A stretch of DNA of 64,000 bases from Pseudoduganella aquatica. GTDB taxonomy: Bacteria; Pseudomonadota; Gammaproteobacteria; Burkholderiales; Burkholderiaceae_D. Below are positions 53,903-63,850 of the stretch, in pieces (position 1 is the stretch's first letter; each line of letters begins with the position of its first letter). The DNA is taken from NCBI RefSeq assembly GCF_009857595.1, contig NZ_WWCU01000018.1, positions 1 through 64,000 of the forward strand. Reading direction: 5' to 3'. The position numbers and the translations under genes were made by a program. The notes under the pieces were generated by a model, which was given only the letters and a program-made list of their open reading frames with translations, did no database searches and had not been told where the DNA came from.

Positions 53903-54937
53903 TCAGACCGGCAAAGACAGGCGGGCAGCGGCTTCCAGCAGCAAGTTGGCGTCGCCGAGGGCGAGCTTTTTGGAGTCGGACAGGGTCTGGCGGAACAGGC
54001 GCGCGCCGGGCAGGCCTTGCATCAGGCCCAGCATGTGGCGCGTGATGCTGTTCAGCTTGAGGCCGCGCCCGCCGCCCTCTTTCGCCAACTGGGCCTGGAT
54101 GTAGGGCACCATGGCGGCCAGCACCTGCTCGCGGGTCTTGGGCGCGGCGGCGTCGCCGTAGTAGCGCTGGTCGAAGGTCGCCATCAGGAAGGGGTTGTGG
54201 TAGGCCTCGCGGCCCAGCATGACGCCGTCCACGTGCTGCAGGTGCAGGTCGATCTCGGCCTCGGTCTTCACGCCGCCGTTGATCAGGATCTCGAACTGCG
54301 GGAACTCGCGCTTGAGGCGGTAGGCGTATTCGTATTTGAGCGGCGGGATTTCGCGGTTTTCCTTGGGCGACAAGCCCTTCAGGATGGCGTTGCGGGCGTG
54401 CACGATAAAGGTCGAGCAGCCGGCCTCGGCGACGGTGCCGACGAAGTCGCGCACGAACTCATAGCTTTCGCTGTCGTCAATGCCGATGCGGTGCTTGACC
54501 GTCACGTCGATGGAGACGGCGTCGCGCATGGCTTTCACGCAGTCGGCCACCAGTTGTGGCTCGGCCATCAGGCAGGCGCCGAAAGCGCCCTTCTGCACGC
54601 GTTCGGACGGGCAGCCGCAATTGAGGTTGATCTCGTCGTAGCCCCATTTTTCGCCCAGCTTCGCGCTGGTGGCCAGGTCCGCAGGATCGCTGCCGCCCAG
54701 CTGCAGGGCGACCGGGTGCTCTTCCTCGTTAAAGCGCAGGTGGCGCTCCACGTCGCCGTAGACCAGGGCGCCGGTGGTCACCATTTCCGTGTACAGCCAG
54801 GTGTGCTTGGTGATTTCACGGTGGAACACGCGGCAGTGGCGGTCGGTCCAGTCCATCATCGGCGCGACGGACAGGCGGCGGCTCGGCAGCTTGCGGGCTG
54901 CGGTGGTGTCGGCGGTCGGGGCGGTGATGGTGGTCAT
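53903..54937 (-). CDS. dusA: tRNA-dihydrouridine synthase A
   Basis: A 344-residue FMN enzyme that reduces U20/U20a of tRNA. DusA-specific features are SVAPMMDWTDRHCRVFHR near residue 22, GYDEINLNCGCPSERVQKG with the catalytic Cys109, and VKHRIGIDD, followed by the C-terminal helical tRNA-binding region RHMLGLMQGLPGARLFRQTL. The ATG at 54937 is used; a start 12 codons earlier is possible. It lies 74 bases downstream of fabI on the same strand and could be read through from the DUF3141-pta-ackA-fabI operon. Confidence 0.94.
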   Translation of the reverse strand: MTTITAPTADTTAARKLPSRRLSVAPMMDWTDRHCRVFHREITKHTWLYTEMVTTGALVYGDVERHLRFNEEEHPVALQLGGSDPADLATSAKLGEKWGYDEINLNCGCPSERVQKGAFGACLMAEPQLVADCVKAMRDAVSIDVTVKHRIGIDDSESYEFVRDFVGTVAEAGCSTFIVHARNAILKGLSPKENREIPPLKYEYAYRLKREFPQFEILINGGVKTEAEIDLHLQHVDGVMLGREAYHNPFLMATFDQRYYGDAAAPKTREQVLAAMVPYIQAQLAKEGGGRGLKLNSITRHMLGLMQGLPGARLFRQTLSDSKKLALGDANLLLEAAARLSLPV

Positions 54938-55011
54938 GGCGGCAAAGTCGCGGAATCGAAAGGGGGCCGTCATTATACAGCGGAACGCCCGCCCCCGCCC
55001 CGCCGGCCGCC

Positions 55012-55794
55012 TCAGGCGATGATGTTCAAGCCGCCGTCCACATAGACGGTGCTGCCGGTCAGGCGCCTGGCGTAGGGCGAGGCAAGGTAGGCGCAGGTGT
55101 TGCCGACGTCGAAGATGTCCACCAGCTCGCCAATGGGCGCGCGCGCCACGGCGTCGCTCAGCAGCAGGCCGAAGTCTTTCAGGCCGGAGGCGGCCCGGGT
55201 TTGCAGCGGGCCGGGCGAAATGGCGTGCACGCGGATGCCTTGCGGTCCCAGCTCGTGCGCCAGGTAGCGGCAGGATGCTTCCAGCGCCGCCTTCACCGGC
55301 CCCATCACGTTGTAGTTGGGCACCACCTTGTCGGCGCCGTGGTAGCTCATGGCGAACATGGTGCCGCCTTCGCTCATCAGCGGCGCGGCCAGCTTGGCCA
55401 TGCGCACGAAGGAGTGGCAGGAGACGTCCATCGCTTGCAGGAAGCCGTCCAGCGAGCAGTCCAGCAGGCCGCCTTGCAGGTCGGCCTTGGGCGCATACGC
55501 GATCGAGTGCACCAGGATGTCGAGGCTGCCCCAGCGTTCGCCGATGGCGGCGAACACCGCTTCCAGCTGGCCGGGCTGGGCAACGTCCAGCGGCAGCAGC
55601 AGCGCCGCGTCCAGCTCTTCGGCGATGGGGTCGACGTAGGGTTTGGCCTTGTTGTTCAGGTAGGTCAGCGCGATGTCCGCGCCCAGCTCGCGGAAGACCT
55701 TGGCGCAGCCGTAGGCGATGGAATGCTCGTTGGCCACGCCGACCACCAGCGCGCGGCGCCCTGCCAGTATGGGATAAACGGTTTCGACGCTCAT
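55012..55794 (-). CDS. fabI: Enoyl-[acyl-carrier-protein] reductase, FabI type
   Basis: A 260-residue NADH-dependent reductase of the FabI group. The divergent nucleotide motif is VVGVANEHSIAYG. The catalytic set Tyr151, Tyr161 and Lys168 (Y-x6-K) fits FabI spacing. HSIAYAPKADLQG and the C-terminal GSTVYVDGGLNI are also typical. It starts 1 base after ackA ends, so it is coupled to the pta-ackA-DUF3141 unit and not to fatty acid synthesis genes; this suggests a pathway-specific paralogue, with the main FabI elsewhere. Confidence 0.9.
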   Translation of the reverse strand: MSVETVYPILAGRRALVVGVANEHSIAYGCAKVFRELGADIALTYLNNKAKPYVDPIAEELDAALLLPLDVAQPGQLEAVFAAIGERWGSLDILVHSIAYAPKADLQGGLLDCSLDGFLQAMDVSCHSFVRMAKLAAPLMSEGGTMFAMSYHGADKVVPNYNVMGPVKAALEASCRYLAHELGPQGIRVHAISPGPLQTRAASGLKDFGLLLSDAVARAPIGELVDIFDVGNTCAYLASPYARRLTGSTVYVDGGLNIIA

Positions 55795-55795
55795 G

Positions 55796-57016
55796 TCAGG
55801 CCTCCAGCAGGGATTGCGCGTGGCGCGCGATCATCAGTTCTTCGTTGGCGGGGACGACCCAGACCGGCACCGCGCTGCCGGCAGCGCTGATGCGGAAGGC
55901 GCCGCCTACGGCAGAGGCGGCGGCGGCCGGACCGGCGGCATTGGCGGCGGCGTCGAGCTGCACGCCCAGCCAGGCGGCGTCGCGGCCGACGGCGCTGCGC
56001 AGGGACGCGCTGTTCTCGCCTATGCCGCCCGAGAACACGATGCCGTCCAAGCCGCCCAGCGCCGCCGTCAGCGAGCCCAGTTCACGGCCGATGCGGTACA
56101 CCATCAGGTCGATGGCGAGTTTGGCGCGCGGGTCGCTGCTGCGCTCCAGCGTGCGCATGTCGGACGAGATGCCGGATACGCCCAGCAAGCCCGATTGCTG
56201 GTACAGCAGGCGCTGGATATCACCCGGCGCCATCTTCAGTTCGTCCATCAGATACAGCACCACGCCGGGATCGACGCTGCCGCAGCGCGTGCCCATCGGC
56301 AGGCCGTCGATGGCGGTAAAGCCCATGGTGCTGGCCACGCTGCGCCCGCCGCGCATGGCGCACATGCTGGCGCCGTTGCCCAGGTGCGCCGCCACCACGC
56401 GCTTGCCTGCCAGCCGGCCGTCCAGCTCCGGCAGCACGCTGGCGATGTATTCATACGAGAGCCCGTGGAAGCCATAGCGCCGCACGCCCTGCTCCGTAAT
56501 CTCGGGCGGCAGCGCGAAGGCTTGCGCCAGCGGCGGCTGCGCGGTGTGGAAGGCGGTGTCGAAGCAGCCCACCTGCAGCACCTGCGGCGCCAGCGCGAAG
56601 ATGCTGCGCACCGGCGCCAGGTTGTGCGGCTGGTGCAGCGGCGCCAGCGGCGACAGCCGTTCCAGCCGCGCCGCCACGTCCGCGTCCAGCTTCACAGGCC
56701 CGCTGAATTCCGTGCCGCCGTGGACGATGCGGTGCCCTATCGCCACCACGTTCAATCCGTCCAGATGGCCTTGCGCATACTGCACCAGGTAATGCATGGC
56801 TTCATCGTGCGCCAGCGGCGCGCCCGGCCACGCGTGCGAGGCGGACTCGCTGCCCGCCGCGTCCTGCGCCACGAAGCGGGTCTGCCCCGCGTACAGGTTC
56901 TCGATTTTTCCTTTGGCGCGCAACGCCAGCTCCGCCCCGGCGTACAGCGAGAACTTGATGCTGGACGAACCGGCATTGATGACGATGACCGCGTCGTCCG
57001 CGCGCATGGCCGCCAC
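55796..57016 (-). CDS. ackA: Acetate kinase
   Basis: A 406-residue acetokinase, converting acetyl phosphate plus ADP into acetate plus ATP or the reverse. It has the family's N-terminal VIVINAGSSSIKFSLY, the substrate motif GHRIVHGG, FDTAFHTAQPPLA, and the late motif TMGFTAIDGLPMGTRCG, followed by DGIVFSGGIGENS. It starts 3 bases after the pta gene ends. Together with Pta it can make ATP at low oxygen or dispose of excess acetyl-CoA. Confidence 0.95.
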   Translation of the reverse strand: MAAMRADDAVIVINAGSSSIKFSLYAGAELALRAKGKIENLYAGQTRFVAQDAAGSESASHAWPGAPLAHDEAMHYLVQYAQGHLDGLNVVAIGHRIVHGGTEFSGPVKLDADVAARLERLSPLAPLHQPHNLAPVRSIFALAPQVLQVGCFDTAFHTAQPPLAQAFALPPEITEQGVRRYGFHGLSYEYIASVLPELDGRLAGKRVVAAHLGNGASMCAMRGGRSVASTMGFTAIDGLPMGTRCGSVDPGVVLYLMDELKMAPGDIQRLLYQQSGLLGVSGISSDMRTLERSSDPRAKLAIDLMVYRIGRELGSLTAALGGLDGIVFSGGIGENSASLRSAVGRDAAWLGVQLDAAANAAGPAAAASAVGGAFRISAAGSAVPVWVVPANEELMIARHAQSLLEA

Positions 57017-57019
57017 GGC

Positions 57020-57979
57020 CTAGCTCCCCAGCAGCCTGGCGCCGGCCAGCTTGCTGTGCGCGATCAGCGCGGCCACGGCGCACGAGGCCAGGCGCGCCTG
57101 CACCGAGTCGGCGCGGCTGGTCAGTATGACCGGCACGCGCGCGCCCAGCACTATGCCGGCCGCATCCGCGCCCGCCATGAAGGTCAGGCTCTTGGCCAGC
57201 ACATTGCCGGTTTCCAGGTCCGGCACCAGCAGCACGTTGGCGCGCCCGGCCACCGGCGACTTGAGCTGCTTGACCTCGGCCGCCTCCATACTCACCGCAT
57301 TGTCCAGCGCCAGCGGACCGTCCAGCAGCGCGCCGGTGATCTGGCCCCTGTCGGCCATCTTGCACAGCGCCGCCGCTTCTATGGTGGATGGAATTTTCGG
57401 ATTCACCGTCTCCACAGCCGACAGGATGGCCACGCGCACCTCGTCGAAAGCCAGGATGTGCGCCAGGTCGATGGCGTTCTGCACGATGTCGACCTTGTCC
57501 GCCAGCGTGGGCGCGATATTGACGGCGGCGTCGGTGACGATCAGCGGCTCCGGGAAGCCCGGCACGTCCATCACAAAGCAATGGCTCAGGCGGCGCGAAG
57601 TACGCAAGCCGCCCTCGGCCTGCACGACGGCCGCCATCAGCTCGTCAGTGTGCAGGCTGCCCTTCATCAGCGCCGCTGCATGGCCCTCGCGCACCAGCTG
57701 CACGGCGCGCTGCGCCGACGCATGGCTGTGCTCCGTGGGAACGATGGCCAGGCTCGATATGTCCAGGCCCGCCTCGGCGGCGGCGGCGCGGATGCGCGCC
57801 TCCGGTCCCACCAGGATGGGGGTCATCAGACCCAAGCGCGCCGCGTCCAGCGCGCTCTCCAGCGCGTTGCGGTCGCAGGCATGCGCCACCGCCACCACCG
57901 GCGCTTCCACCGCTTGCGCGGCGGCGATCAGGCGGTCGTAATGCACATGCTGGCGGCTCTCGGCCGCCGCAGGGCTCAT
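57020..57979 (-). CDS. pta: Phosphate acetyltransferase (short form, Pta/Ptb domain only)
   Basis: A 319-residue phosphotransacylase that interconverts acetyl-CoA and acetyl phosphate. The PTA_PTB domain covers nearly the whole protein: GLMTPILVGPEARIRAAA, LMKGSLHTDELMAAVV, then FVMDVPGFPEPLIVTDAAVN and the closing VLVPDLETGNVLAKSL. It lacks the N-terminal MaoC-type hydratase domain found in the bifunctional relatives of such clusters. The ATG overlaps the DUF3141 stop by 4 bases (ATGA-type), pointing to translational coupling. Confidence 0.92.
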   Translation of the reverse strand: MSPAAAESRQHVHYDRLIAAAQAVEAPVVAVAHACDRNALESALDAARLGLMTPILVGPEARIRAAAAEAGLDISSLAIVPTEHSHASAQRAVQLVREGHAAALMKGSLHTDELMAAVVQAEGGLRTSRRLSHCFVMDVPGFPEPLIVTDAAVNIAPTLADKVDIVQNAIDLAHILAFDEVRVAILSAVETVNPKIPSTIEAAALCKMADRGQITGALLDGPLALDNAVSMEAAEVKQLKSPVAGRANVLLVPDLETGNVLAKSLTFMAGADAAGIVLGARVPVILTSRADSVQARLASCAVAALIAHSKLAGARLLGS

Positions 57980-60249
57980 GCCTTCTCCTTGCCTGCGGCC
58001 TGGCCATCCAGCCCGATGCCGGGCGGATTGGCCGCCACCGCCGCCGCCACATTCAACGCCGCTGCGGCCGGTGCGCCGAACGCCATGGCCACGCGTTCCA
58101 TGCGCTCGGCCGCTTCGCCGGACAGGGCGCCGGCAGCTCCGGCCACCTGGCGCACCACGTTGAGCGCGTCCGCCTTTTCATCGGCGTCGTCCGGCAGCAA
58201 AGCCGGCAGCGCGGTGAAGCCGGCCGCCTCGTCCCAGGACAGGATCTGCGCCTGCTGCTGCACCACTTCCTTGAAGCGCGTCAGCGACATTAGCTGGCCC
58301 GCGTGGCTGTGCGCGCGCAGCTCGCGCAGCGTGGCGTAAGCCCGCTCGTCGGCGGCACGCAGCTCCGGCGCGCGGAATATATACAGCAGCGCGCGCACAA
58401 TGGCCTCCACCTTGCCGCCGATGGCAGCGGTTTCCACCAGCTTGGCGCGCGCCGACGCCACCACGGTTTCGCGCGCAATGTCGCGGCCCAGTTGGCGCAC
58501 GCGCTGGTCGTCCGCGCGCAGGCCCACCAGCGCCTGCAGCACCGGTGAGCCGTACAGGTTCAGGAAGTAGCGCTCCACGGCGCTGTCGCGCACGTCGCGG
58601 TACTGGTCCAGCGTGGCCGCGATCTGGCGCGAGAACGCCTCCTGCATGGCGCTGAAGATATTGTTCGGCGCGGCCGGCTTGCGCTCGGCGCGCACCTTGT
58701 CCGCCAGCCCGGCTATGCCGTGCAGGAAGGGGTTCTTGCTGGAGTACACGCGGTAGCGCAGCCGATAGGGATGCATCTGGCGCAGCGCTTCGGCGCTCTG
58801 GTCATTGACGACGGCCGACAGCAGCGGGCGCACGAAGGTGCGGTACAGGCCCACGTTCACGTCCGACACCCGCGCCACGGCGGCGAAGCGGCGCTCGTCC
58901 TCGGCGTCGTTGCCGCCCAGCGCGCGCAGGTCGTCCAGGAAGCGGCGCTCGAAGCGCATCACGTAGTTGCCGGTGGCCAGCGCGGCGTTCAAGGTGTCCG
59001 GCGTTTTTTCGAGGAACACCGCCTCGTACAGGCCGGGCGGCAGCACGTCGATCAGGTCCATGGCGGAGGTGAATTCCTCGTGCTCCTTGTTGGCCACCGT
59101 GGCCGACACGAAGATGCCGAGGTGGCCTATGGTCTCGTGCATGGCGTAGATGATGGTCTGGCCGCTCATCGCCAGCGCCTCGTCGTCCTGGTACATGTCC
59201 AGCACCCAGCCCAGCGCCTGGTGCGGCGGCGTGATGTCGTCGCCCCAGGAGCAGAACACCACGATGGGCGACTTCACGTTGCGCAGGTCGATGCGGCGGC
59301 CGGTGGAGTCATGGATGGAGCCGGAGCTGAGGCGGTTGCCGACGAAGAGATTGTCGGCGATGTACTGCATCTCGGGCGCGTTCAGCAGCACCGGGTTGCC
59401 CCACCACTTTTCGAATTCCAGGAAGCGCTGCGCCTCGGTGTCCACCTGCGCGTACACCCGGTATTCCTTCTTCCACCAGGTGTTGGCCGGGTTCATGCTC
59501 TCGAAGTTGCTGACGAGGTTGGCGCCGTCGAAGATGCCGTTGCCCAGGTCGCCGGACAGCGCGGTCAGCCAGGTGCCGCCCAGCAGGCCGCCCAGGTAGC
59601 GCAAGGGGTTCTTGCCGTGCACGCCATTCCAGTAGGACAGCGGCGCGCCGGCCAGCACCAGCGGTCCCGGCAGGTCCGGGTTGAGGGCTGCGGTCATCAT
59701 GATCTGCCAGCCGGCCTGGCAATTGCCGATCAGCGCGGGCTTGCCGTCCGCGTCCGGATGCAGCTCGGCCACCTTGGCGATAAAGCGCGCCTCGGCGCGG
59801 CACACGTCCTCTATGGTCTGGCCGCGCACCGGCTGCGGCAGGAAGCCGACGAAATAACAGGGATGGCCGGCGCGCAGCACCACGCCGATTTCGCTGTCGT
59901 GCTTCATGCCGCCTATGCCGGGGCCATGCCCGGCGCGCGGGTCGAACACGATGAAGGGACGCCGCGCCGCGTCCACCTCCACGCCATCCGGCGGGGTGAT
60001 GCGCAGCAGGCCGTAGTTGACGGGGCGATCCAGGTCGCGGCCATCCATCACCACGTCGAATTCGAAGTTCAGCACATGGGGCGCTGCCTGCGCCACGCTC
60101 TCGGCATGGTCGTCGCCGCGCTGGCGCAGCACGTCCATGAACAGCACCGAGCGCTGCCAGGCGTCGATCCAGTATTCGCCGGCCTGGCGGGCGAGGTCGA
60201 AGGGACTGCCGGGCCATGCCGGCTGGAATACATTGCTTCTATCGTTCAC
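57976..60249 (-). CDS. DUF3141 protein, PHA synthase-like alpha/beta hydrolase fold
   Basis: A 757-residue soluble protein. Residues 60-420 form an alpha/beta hydrolase-type core with GHGPGIGGMKHDSEIGVVLR, the nucleophile-elbow-like ALIGNCQAGWQIMM (Cys177, in a G-x-C-x-G box as in polyhydroxyalkanoate synthases), and FCSWGDDITPPHQALGWVLD. The remaining 330 residues are helical and unassigned. DUF3141 proteins consistently head clusters with pta, ackA and fabI in proteobacteria; their activity is unproven. It is the first gene of this operon, with a 4-base overlap into pta. Confidence 0.88.
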   Translation of the reverse strand: MNDRSNVFQPAWPGSPFDLARQAGEYWIDAWQRSVLFMDVLRQRGDDHAESVAQAAPHVLNFEFDVVMDGRDLDRPVNYGLLRITPPDGVEVDAARRPFIVFDPRAGHGPGIGGMKHDSEIGVVLRAGHPCYFVGFLPQPVRGQTIEDVCRAEARFIAKVAELHPDADGKPALIGNCQAGWQIMMTAALNPDLPGPLVLAGAPLSYWNGVHGKNPLRYLGGLLGGTWLTALSGDLGNGIFDGANLVSNFESMNPANTWWKKEYRVYAQVDTEAQRFLEFEKWWGNPVLLNAPEMQYIADNLFVGNRLSSGSIHDSTGRRIDLRNVKSPIVVFCSWGDDITPPHQALGWVLDMYQDDEALAMSGQTIIYAMHETIGHLGIFVSATVANKEHEEFTSAMDLIDVLPPGLYEAVFLEKTPDTLNAALATGNYVMRFERRFLDDLRALGGNDAEDERRFAAVARVSDVNVGLYRTFVRPLLSAVVNDQSAEALRQMHPYRLRYRVYSSKNPFLHGIAGLADKVRAERKPAAPNNIFSAMQEAFSRQIAATLDQYRDVRDSAVERYFLNLYGSPVLQALVGLRADDQRVRQLGRDIARETVVASARAKLVETAAIGGKVEAIVRALLYIFRAPELRAADERAYATLRELRAHSHAGQLMSLTRFKEVVQQQAQILSWDEAAGFTALPALLPDDADEKADALNVVRQVAGAAGALSGEAAERMERVAMAFGAPAAAALNVAAAVAANPPGIGLDGQAAGKEKA

Positions 60250-60364
60250 GCTGAGCTCCCTTTACGGTTGTGCACTGCACCTACGACTTCCGGACAGGGA
60301 TTCAGTATACCAGCAATAAAAAATAGACAAGAAACCGGCGATGCTATGGTGCGCCGCAAAATGA

Positions 60365-60400
60365 CAAAAGCCGCCGCCCCTTGCGGGTGCGGCGGCTTTC
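60365..60400 (-). terminator. Terminator of typA
   Basis: Stem AAAGCCGCCGC/GCGGCGGCTTT with an 11-base loop; on the minus strand it is followed by TTTTGTCATTTT. It begins 17 bases after the typA stop codon. Confidence 0.85.
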
Positions 60401-60416
60401 ATTCCAGGCTCAGCGA

Positions 60417-62249
60417 TTACGCTTCGCGGGAAGCCTTCTTACGCTCGTGCTCTTTCAGGAAGCGCTTGCGCAGACGGATCGATTTCGGGGTGATTTCCAC
60501 CAGTTCGTCGTCGTCGATGAATTCCACTGCGTATTCCAGCGACATCTGGATAGGCGGCACCAGGCGCACGGCTTCGTCGGTACCCGACGAACGCACGTTG
60601 GTCAGCTGCTTGCCCTTGATCGGGTTAACCACCAGATCGTTGTCGCGCGAGTGGATACCGATGATCATGCCTTCGTACACTGGGTCGTTGTGGACCACGA
60701 ACATGCGGCCGCGATCCTGCAGTTTCCAGATGGCGTAGGCAACGGCGGCGCCGTCGTCCTGCGAGATCAGCACGCCGTTGCGGCGGCCGCCCAGTTCGCC
60801 CTTGCCGTTGTCGACCGGAGCGTAGGCGTCGAACACGTGGCTCATCAGGCCGGTGCCGCGGGTCAGGGTCATGAATTCGCCCTGGAAGCCGATCAGGCCA
60901 CGCGCAGGAATACGGTATTCCAGGCGCACACGGCCTTTGCCGTCGGATTCCATGTTCTGCAGGTCGCCACGGCGGCGGCCCAGTTCTTCCATCACGCCGC
61001 CCTGGTTGGCTTCTTCAACGTCAACCGACAGCTGCTCGTACGGCTCGTGGCGCACGCCATCGACCATTTTGAACACCACGCGTGGACGGGAAACGGCCAG
61101 CTCGAAGCCTTCACGGCGCATGTTTTCGATCAGGATGGTCAGGTGCAGCTCGCCACGGCCCGATACTTCGAAGGTGGTGTCGTCTTCGGTTGGCGCAACG
61201 CGCAGGGCAACGTTGGCTTTCAGTTCTTTGTCCAGACGGTCGCGCAGCTGGCGCGAGGTCACGAACTTGCCTTCGCGGCCGGCCAGCGGCGAGTTGTTGA
61301 CCATGAAGTTCATGGTCAGGGTAGGCTCGTCCACGGTCAGCATTGGCAGCGGGTCCGGGGTGTCCGGTGCGCACACGGTCGAACCGATGCCGATTTCTTC
61401 GATACCGTTGATCAGCACGATGTCGCCGGCAACAGCGTCGTCTACCAGCACGCGCTCCAGGCCCTTGAAGTTCAGCACCTGGTTGATGCGGCCTTTGATC
61501 GGGGTGGCGCCTGGGCCGTTCACAACCACAACGTCCTGGCCGGTTTTAACGCGGCCGCGGTTGATACGGCCAATGCCGATCTTGCCCACGTAGGACGAGT
61601 AGTCCAGCGAGGTGATTTGCATCTGCAGCGGACCGTCCGGATTGTCGTCGCGCACTGGCACGTGTTCCAGGATGGCGTCGAACAGCGGCTTCATGTCGCC
61701 CGAGCGCACGTCTTCGGTCAGGCCGGCGTAGCCGTTCAGGCCCGAAGCGTAAACGATAGGGAAGTCCAGCTGCTCATCGGTAGCGCCCAGCTTGTCGAAC
61801 AGTTCGAAAGTCTGGTTGATCGCCCAGTCGGCGCGCGCGCCCGGACGGTCGACCTTGTTGACCACCACGATAGGCTTCAGGCCCAGGGCCAGCGCCTTGC
61901 GGGTCACGAAACGGGTCTGTGGCATCGGGCCTTCCTGGGCATCGACCAGCAGCAGAACCGAGTCCACCATCGACAGAACACGCTCCACTTCGCCGCCGAA
62001 GTCGGCGTGGCCTGGGGTGTCGACGATGTTGATGTGGGTGCCTTCGTACTCAACGGCGCAGTTCTTCGACAGAATCGTGATGCCGCGCTCTTTTTCGAGG
62101 TCGTTCGAGTCCATCACGCGGGTGTCGACCGCTTGGTTTTCACGGAAGGTGCCAGACTGCTTGAGCAGCTGGTCCACGAGGGTGGTTTTGCCGTGGTCAA
62201 CGTGGGCGATGATGGCGATATTGCGAATTGCGCGTTTAGTAGTAGACAT
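60417..62249 (-). CDS. typA: Ribosome-associated GTPase TypA/BipA
   Basis: A 610-residue translational GTPase related to EF-G, needed for ribosome assembly at low temperature and under stress. G1 is [14 protein letters not shown], switch II is [16 protein letters not shown]4 is NKVD and G5 is YASGL. The EF-G-like domains follow, with [20 protein letters not shown], and the BipA-specific C-terminal domain holds [17 protein letters not shown] and [15 protein letters not shown]. It is a single-gene unit with a clear terminator and a TATAAT box upstream. Confidence 0.97.
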   Translation of the reverse strand: MSTTKRAIRNIAIIAHVDHGKTTLVDQLLKQSGTFRENQAVDTRVMDSNDLEKERGITILSKNCAVEYEGTHINIVDTPGHADFGGEVERVLSMVDSVLLLVDAQEGPMPQTRFVTRKALALGLKPIVVVNKVDRPGARADWAINQTFELFDKLGATDEQLDFPIVYASGLNGYAGLTEDVRSGDMKPLFDAILEHVPVRDDNPDGPLQMQITSLDYSSYVGKIGIGRINRGRVKTGQDVVVVNGPGATPIKGRINQVLNFKGLERVLVDDAVAGDIVLINGIEEIGIGSTVCAPDTPDPLPMLTVDEPTLTMNFMVNNSPLAGREGKFVTSRQLRDRLDKELKANVALRVAPTEDDTTFEVSGRGELHLTILIENMRREGFELAVSRPRVVFKMVDGVRHEPYEQLSVDVEEANQGGVMEELGRRRGDLQNMESDGKGRVRLEYRIPARGLIGFQGEFMTLTRGTGLMSHVFDAYAPVDNGKGELGGRRNGVLISQDDGAAVAYAIWKLQDRGRMFVVHNDPVYEGMIIGIHSRDNDLVVNPIKGKQLTNVRSSGTDEAVRLVPPIQMSLEYAVEFIDDDELVEITPKSIRLRKRFLKEHERKKASREA

Positions 62250-62309
62250 AGTCGTTGTATTTACAGAAAAACTGCGGAGTGAATGCGAATGCGATCACTG
62301 GAACCCACT

Positions 62310-62315
62310 ATTATA
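62310..62315 (-). promoter_or_regulatory. -10 box upstream of typA
   Basis: TATAAT on the minus strand, about 60 bases before the typA start codon. The best -35 candidate is weak (TTTTTA, 18-base spacer), so an activator or extended contact may be needed. Confidence 0.4.
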
Positions 62316-62470
62316 GCACGTACCGCACCGCAATAAAAATCCTTTGCTGTGCACCTCTTTTTACACGGAACTTGAGCCGGATCAAACTCCGCGCATATTG
62401 CTGAGCGCGTTAACACCGAACTAATCTCCGCCCTACTATGCTTGCCGAATGATCAGACATCGGAGGCGGT

Positions 62471-62915
62471 ATGGCCAGCGCGCGCAATCTCATCCTCTCG
62501 GCCACCCTGCTGGCGGACGGTCTGGGCCAGCAGCGAGGCCTTCGTGGTCGGCAATGCCGCTACCGAGGTGCTGAAGCGGGCCACCGGCCGCCTGCGGCCC
62601 AGTGAAACGGACGACCCCAACCGCTGGCACGCGGGCGGCAAGAGCTTCCCCAGCGGCCATGTGACGACGGCGGCGGCGCTGGTCACGCCCTTCATCCTCG
62701 AATATAAAGACGACCATCCCGCCGTGTGGCTGATGGCGGCGCTGCCGGTGTATGAAATGGTGTCGCGCGTGAAGACGCGCTCGCACTGGCAGACCGACGT
62801 GCTGGCCGGCGCCGCAGTGGGCGCGGCCAGCGGCTACCTGGCGCAGCGGAAAGGCCCCTTCGTCCTGCGCGCCATGCCGGGCGGCGTGTTCGTCGGCTTC
62901 GGGAAGCGCTTTTAA
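62471..62915 (+). pseudogene. PAP2-family phosphatase, damaged 5' end
   Basis: From about 62520 the frame encodes all three PAP2 signatures: KRATGRLRP (K-x6-RP), FPSGH and SRVKTRSHWQTD (SR-x5-H-x3-D). The best start, the ATG at 62471 with GGAGG just upstream, opens a hydrophobic signal-like stretch (MASARNLILSATLLADGL) in a different frame, one base off. The family normally has some 80 more residues between the signal and the first motif. An internal deletion plus frameshift is the simplest reading. A TTG at 62442 could start the downstream frame but gives a poor N-terminus. It overlaps truB by 4 bases, convergent. Confidence 0.65.
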
Positions 62916-63850
62916 GCGGCGCCTGCGACGGAGATCAGGCGCTCGGGCGCCAGGATGTCGAACTCGCCCAACTGGGCGGTGCCGAGCAGCTTGTCGCCAT
63001 GGTAGACGCGCACGCGGCCAGGTACCTGCTCCAGCTTGGGCACGGCCACGGCCGGCTCTTTGCCCAGCGGCAGGCGCTGGCCGTTGAGGAAGCGTTTGGC
63101 CAACTCATCGGTCAGCTGCACCGGCGGGAAGGACGACAGCAGCGCATCGACCGGCGCCAGCAGTTCCAGCGGCGTGGCATGGGCGGCCACCTCTTCCAGC
63201 GTAACGATATTGTCCATCGTCAGCTCGCCGACCTGGATGCGGCGCAGCGCGTTCAGGTGCGCGCCGCAGCCCAGCGCCGCGCCGATGTCTTCGCCCAGCA
63301 CGCGGATATACGTACCCTTGCTGCACTTGACTTCCAGCTTCAAAAACGGTGCTTCGTAGCTGACGAATTCCAGCTTGTGGATAGTGACCGGGCGCGCTTC
63401 GCGCTCCAGCGTAATGCCGGCGCGCGCGTACTCGTACAGCGGCTTGCCGTCGCGCTTGAGCGCCGAGTACATGGGCGGCACCTGCTCGATGGGGCCGCGG
63501 AACCGCGCCAGCACGGCTTCGATCTGATCGCGCGTGACGTTCACGTCGCGCGTTTCGATGATCTGGCCTTCGGTGTCGCCGGTGTCCGAGCGCTGCCCCA
63601 GGTGCACGGTGGTCAGATAGGTCTTGTCGGCTTCCAGCAAGTCCTGCGAGAACTTGGTGGCTTCGCCAAAGCACAGCGGCAGCAGGCCGGTGGCGAAGGG
63701 GTCCAGCGTGCCGGTGTGGCCCGCCTTCTTCGCGTTCAGCATGCGCTTGGTCTTGATCAGCGCGTCGTTGGAGGACAGGCCGACCGGCTTGTCCAGCAGC
63801 AGCACGCCATCGACGATGTCGCGCACGCGTTTTACTTTTTGCTGATTCAT
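62912..63850 (-). CDS. truB: tRNA pseudouridine(55) synthase
   Basis: A 312-residue enzyme that makes pseudouridine 55 in the T loop. The catalytic Asp50 lies in [23 protein letters not shown] lies at residues 21-29, and [15 protein letters not shown] lies in the middle; the C-terminal region is the PUA-like extension. Its ATG overlaps the stop codon of rbfA (ATGA), so the two are translationally coupled, in the common order rbfA-truB seen in infB operons. Confidence 0.96.
   Translation of the reverse strand: MNQQKVKRVRDIVDGVLLLDKPVGLSSNDALIKTKRMLNAKKAGHTGTLDPFATGLLPLCFGEATKFSQDLLEADKTYLTTVHLGQRSDTGDTEGQIIETRDVNVTRDQIEAVLARFRGPIEQVPPMYSALKRDGKPLYEYARAGITLEREARPVTIHKLEFVSYEAPFLKLEVKCSKGTYIRVLGEDIGAALGCGAHLNALRRIQVGELTMDNIVTLEEVAAHATPLELLAPVDALLSSFPPVQLTDELAKRFLNGQRLPLGKEPAVAVPKLEQVPGRVRVYHGDKLLGTAQLGEFDILAPERLISVAGAA

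Noticed and set aside
53676..54104. A 142-codon + strand frame upstream of and antisense to the end of dusA
   Set aside because: The second half is antisense dusA and the first half lacks coding character.
55793..58339. An 848-codon + strand frame opposite ackA, pta and the end of the DUF3141 gene
   Set aside because: It spans three genes with known motifs on the other strand.
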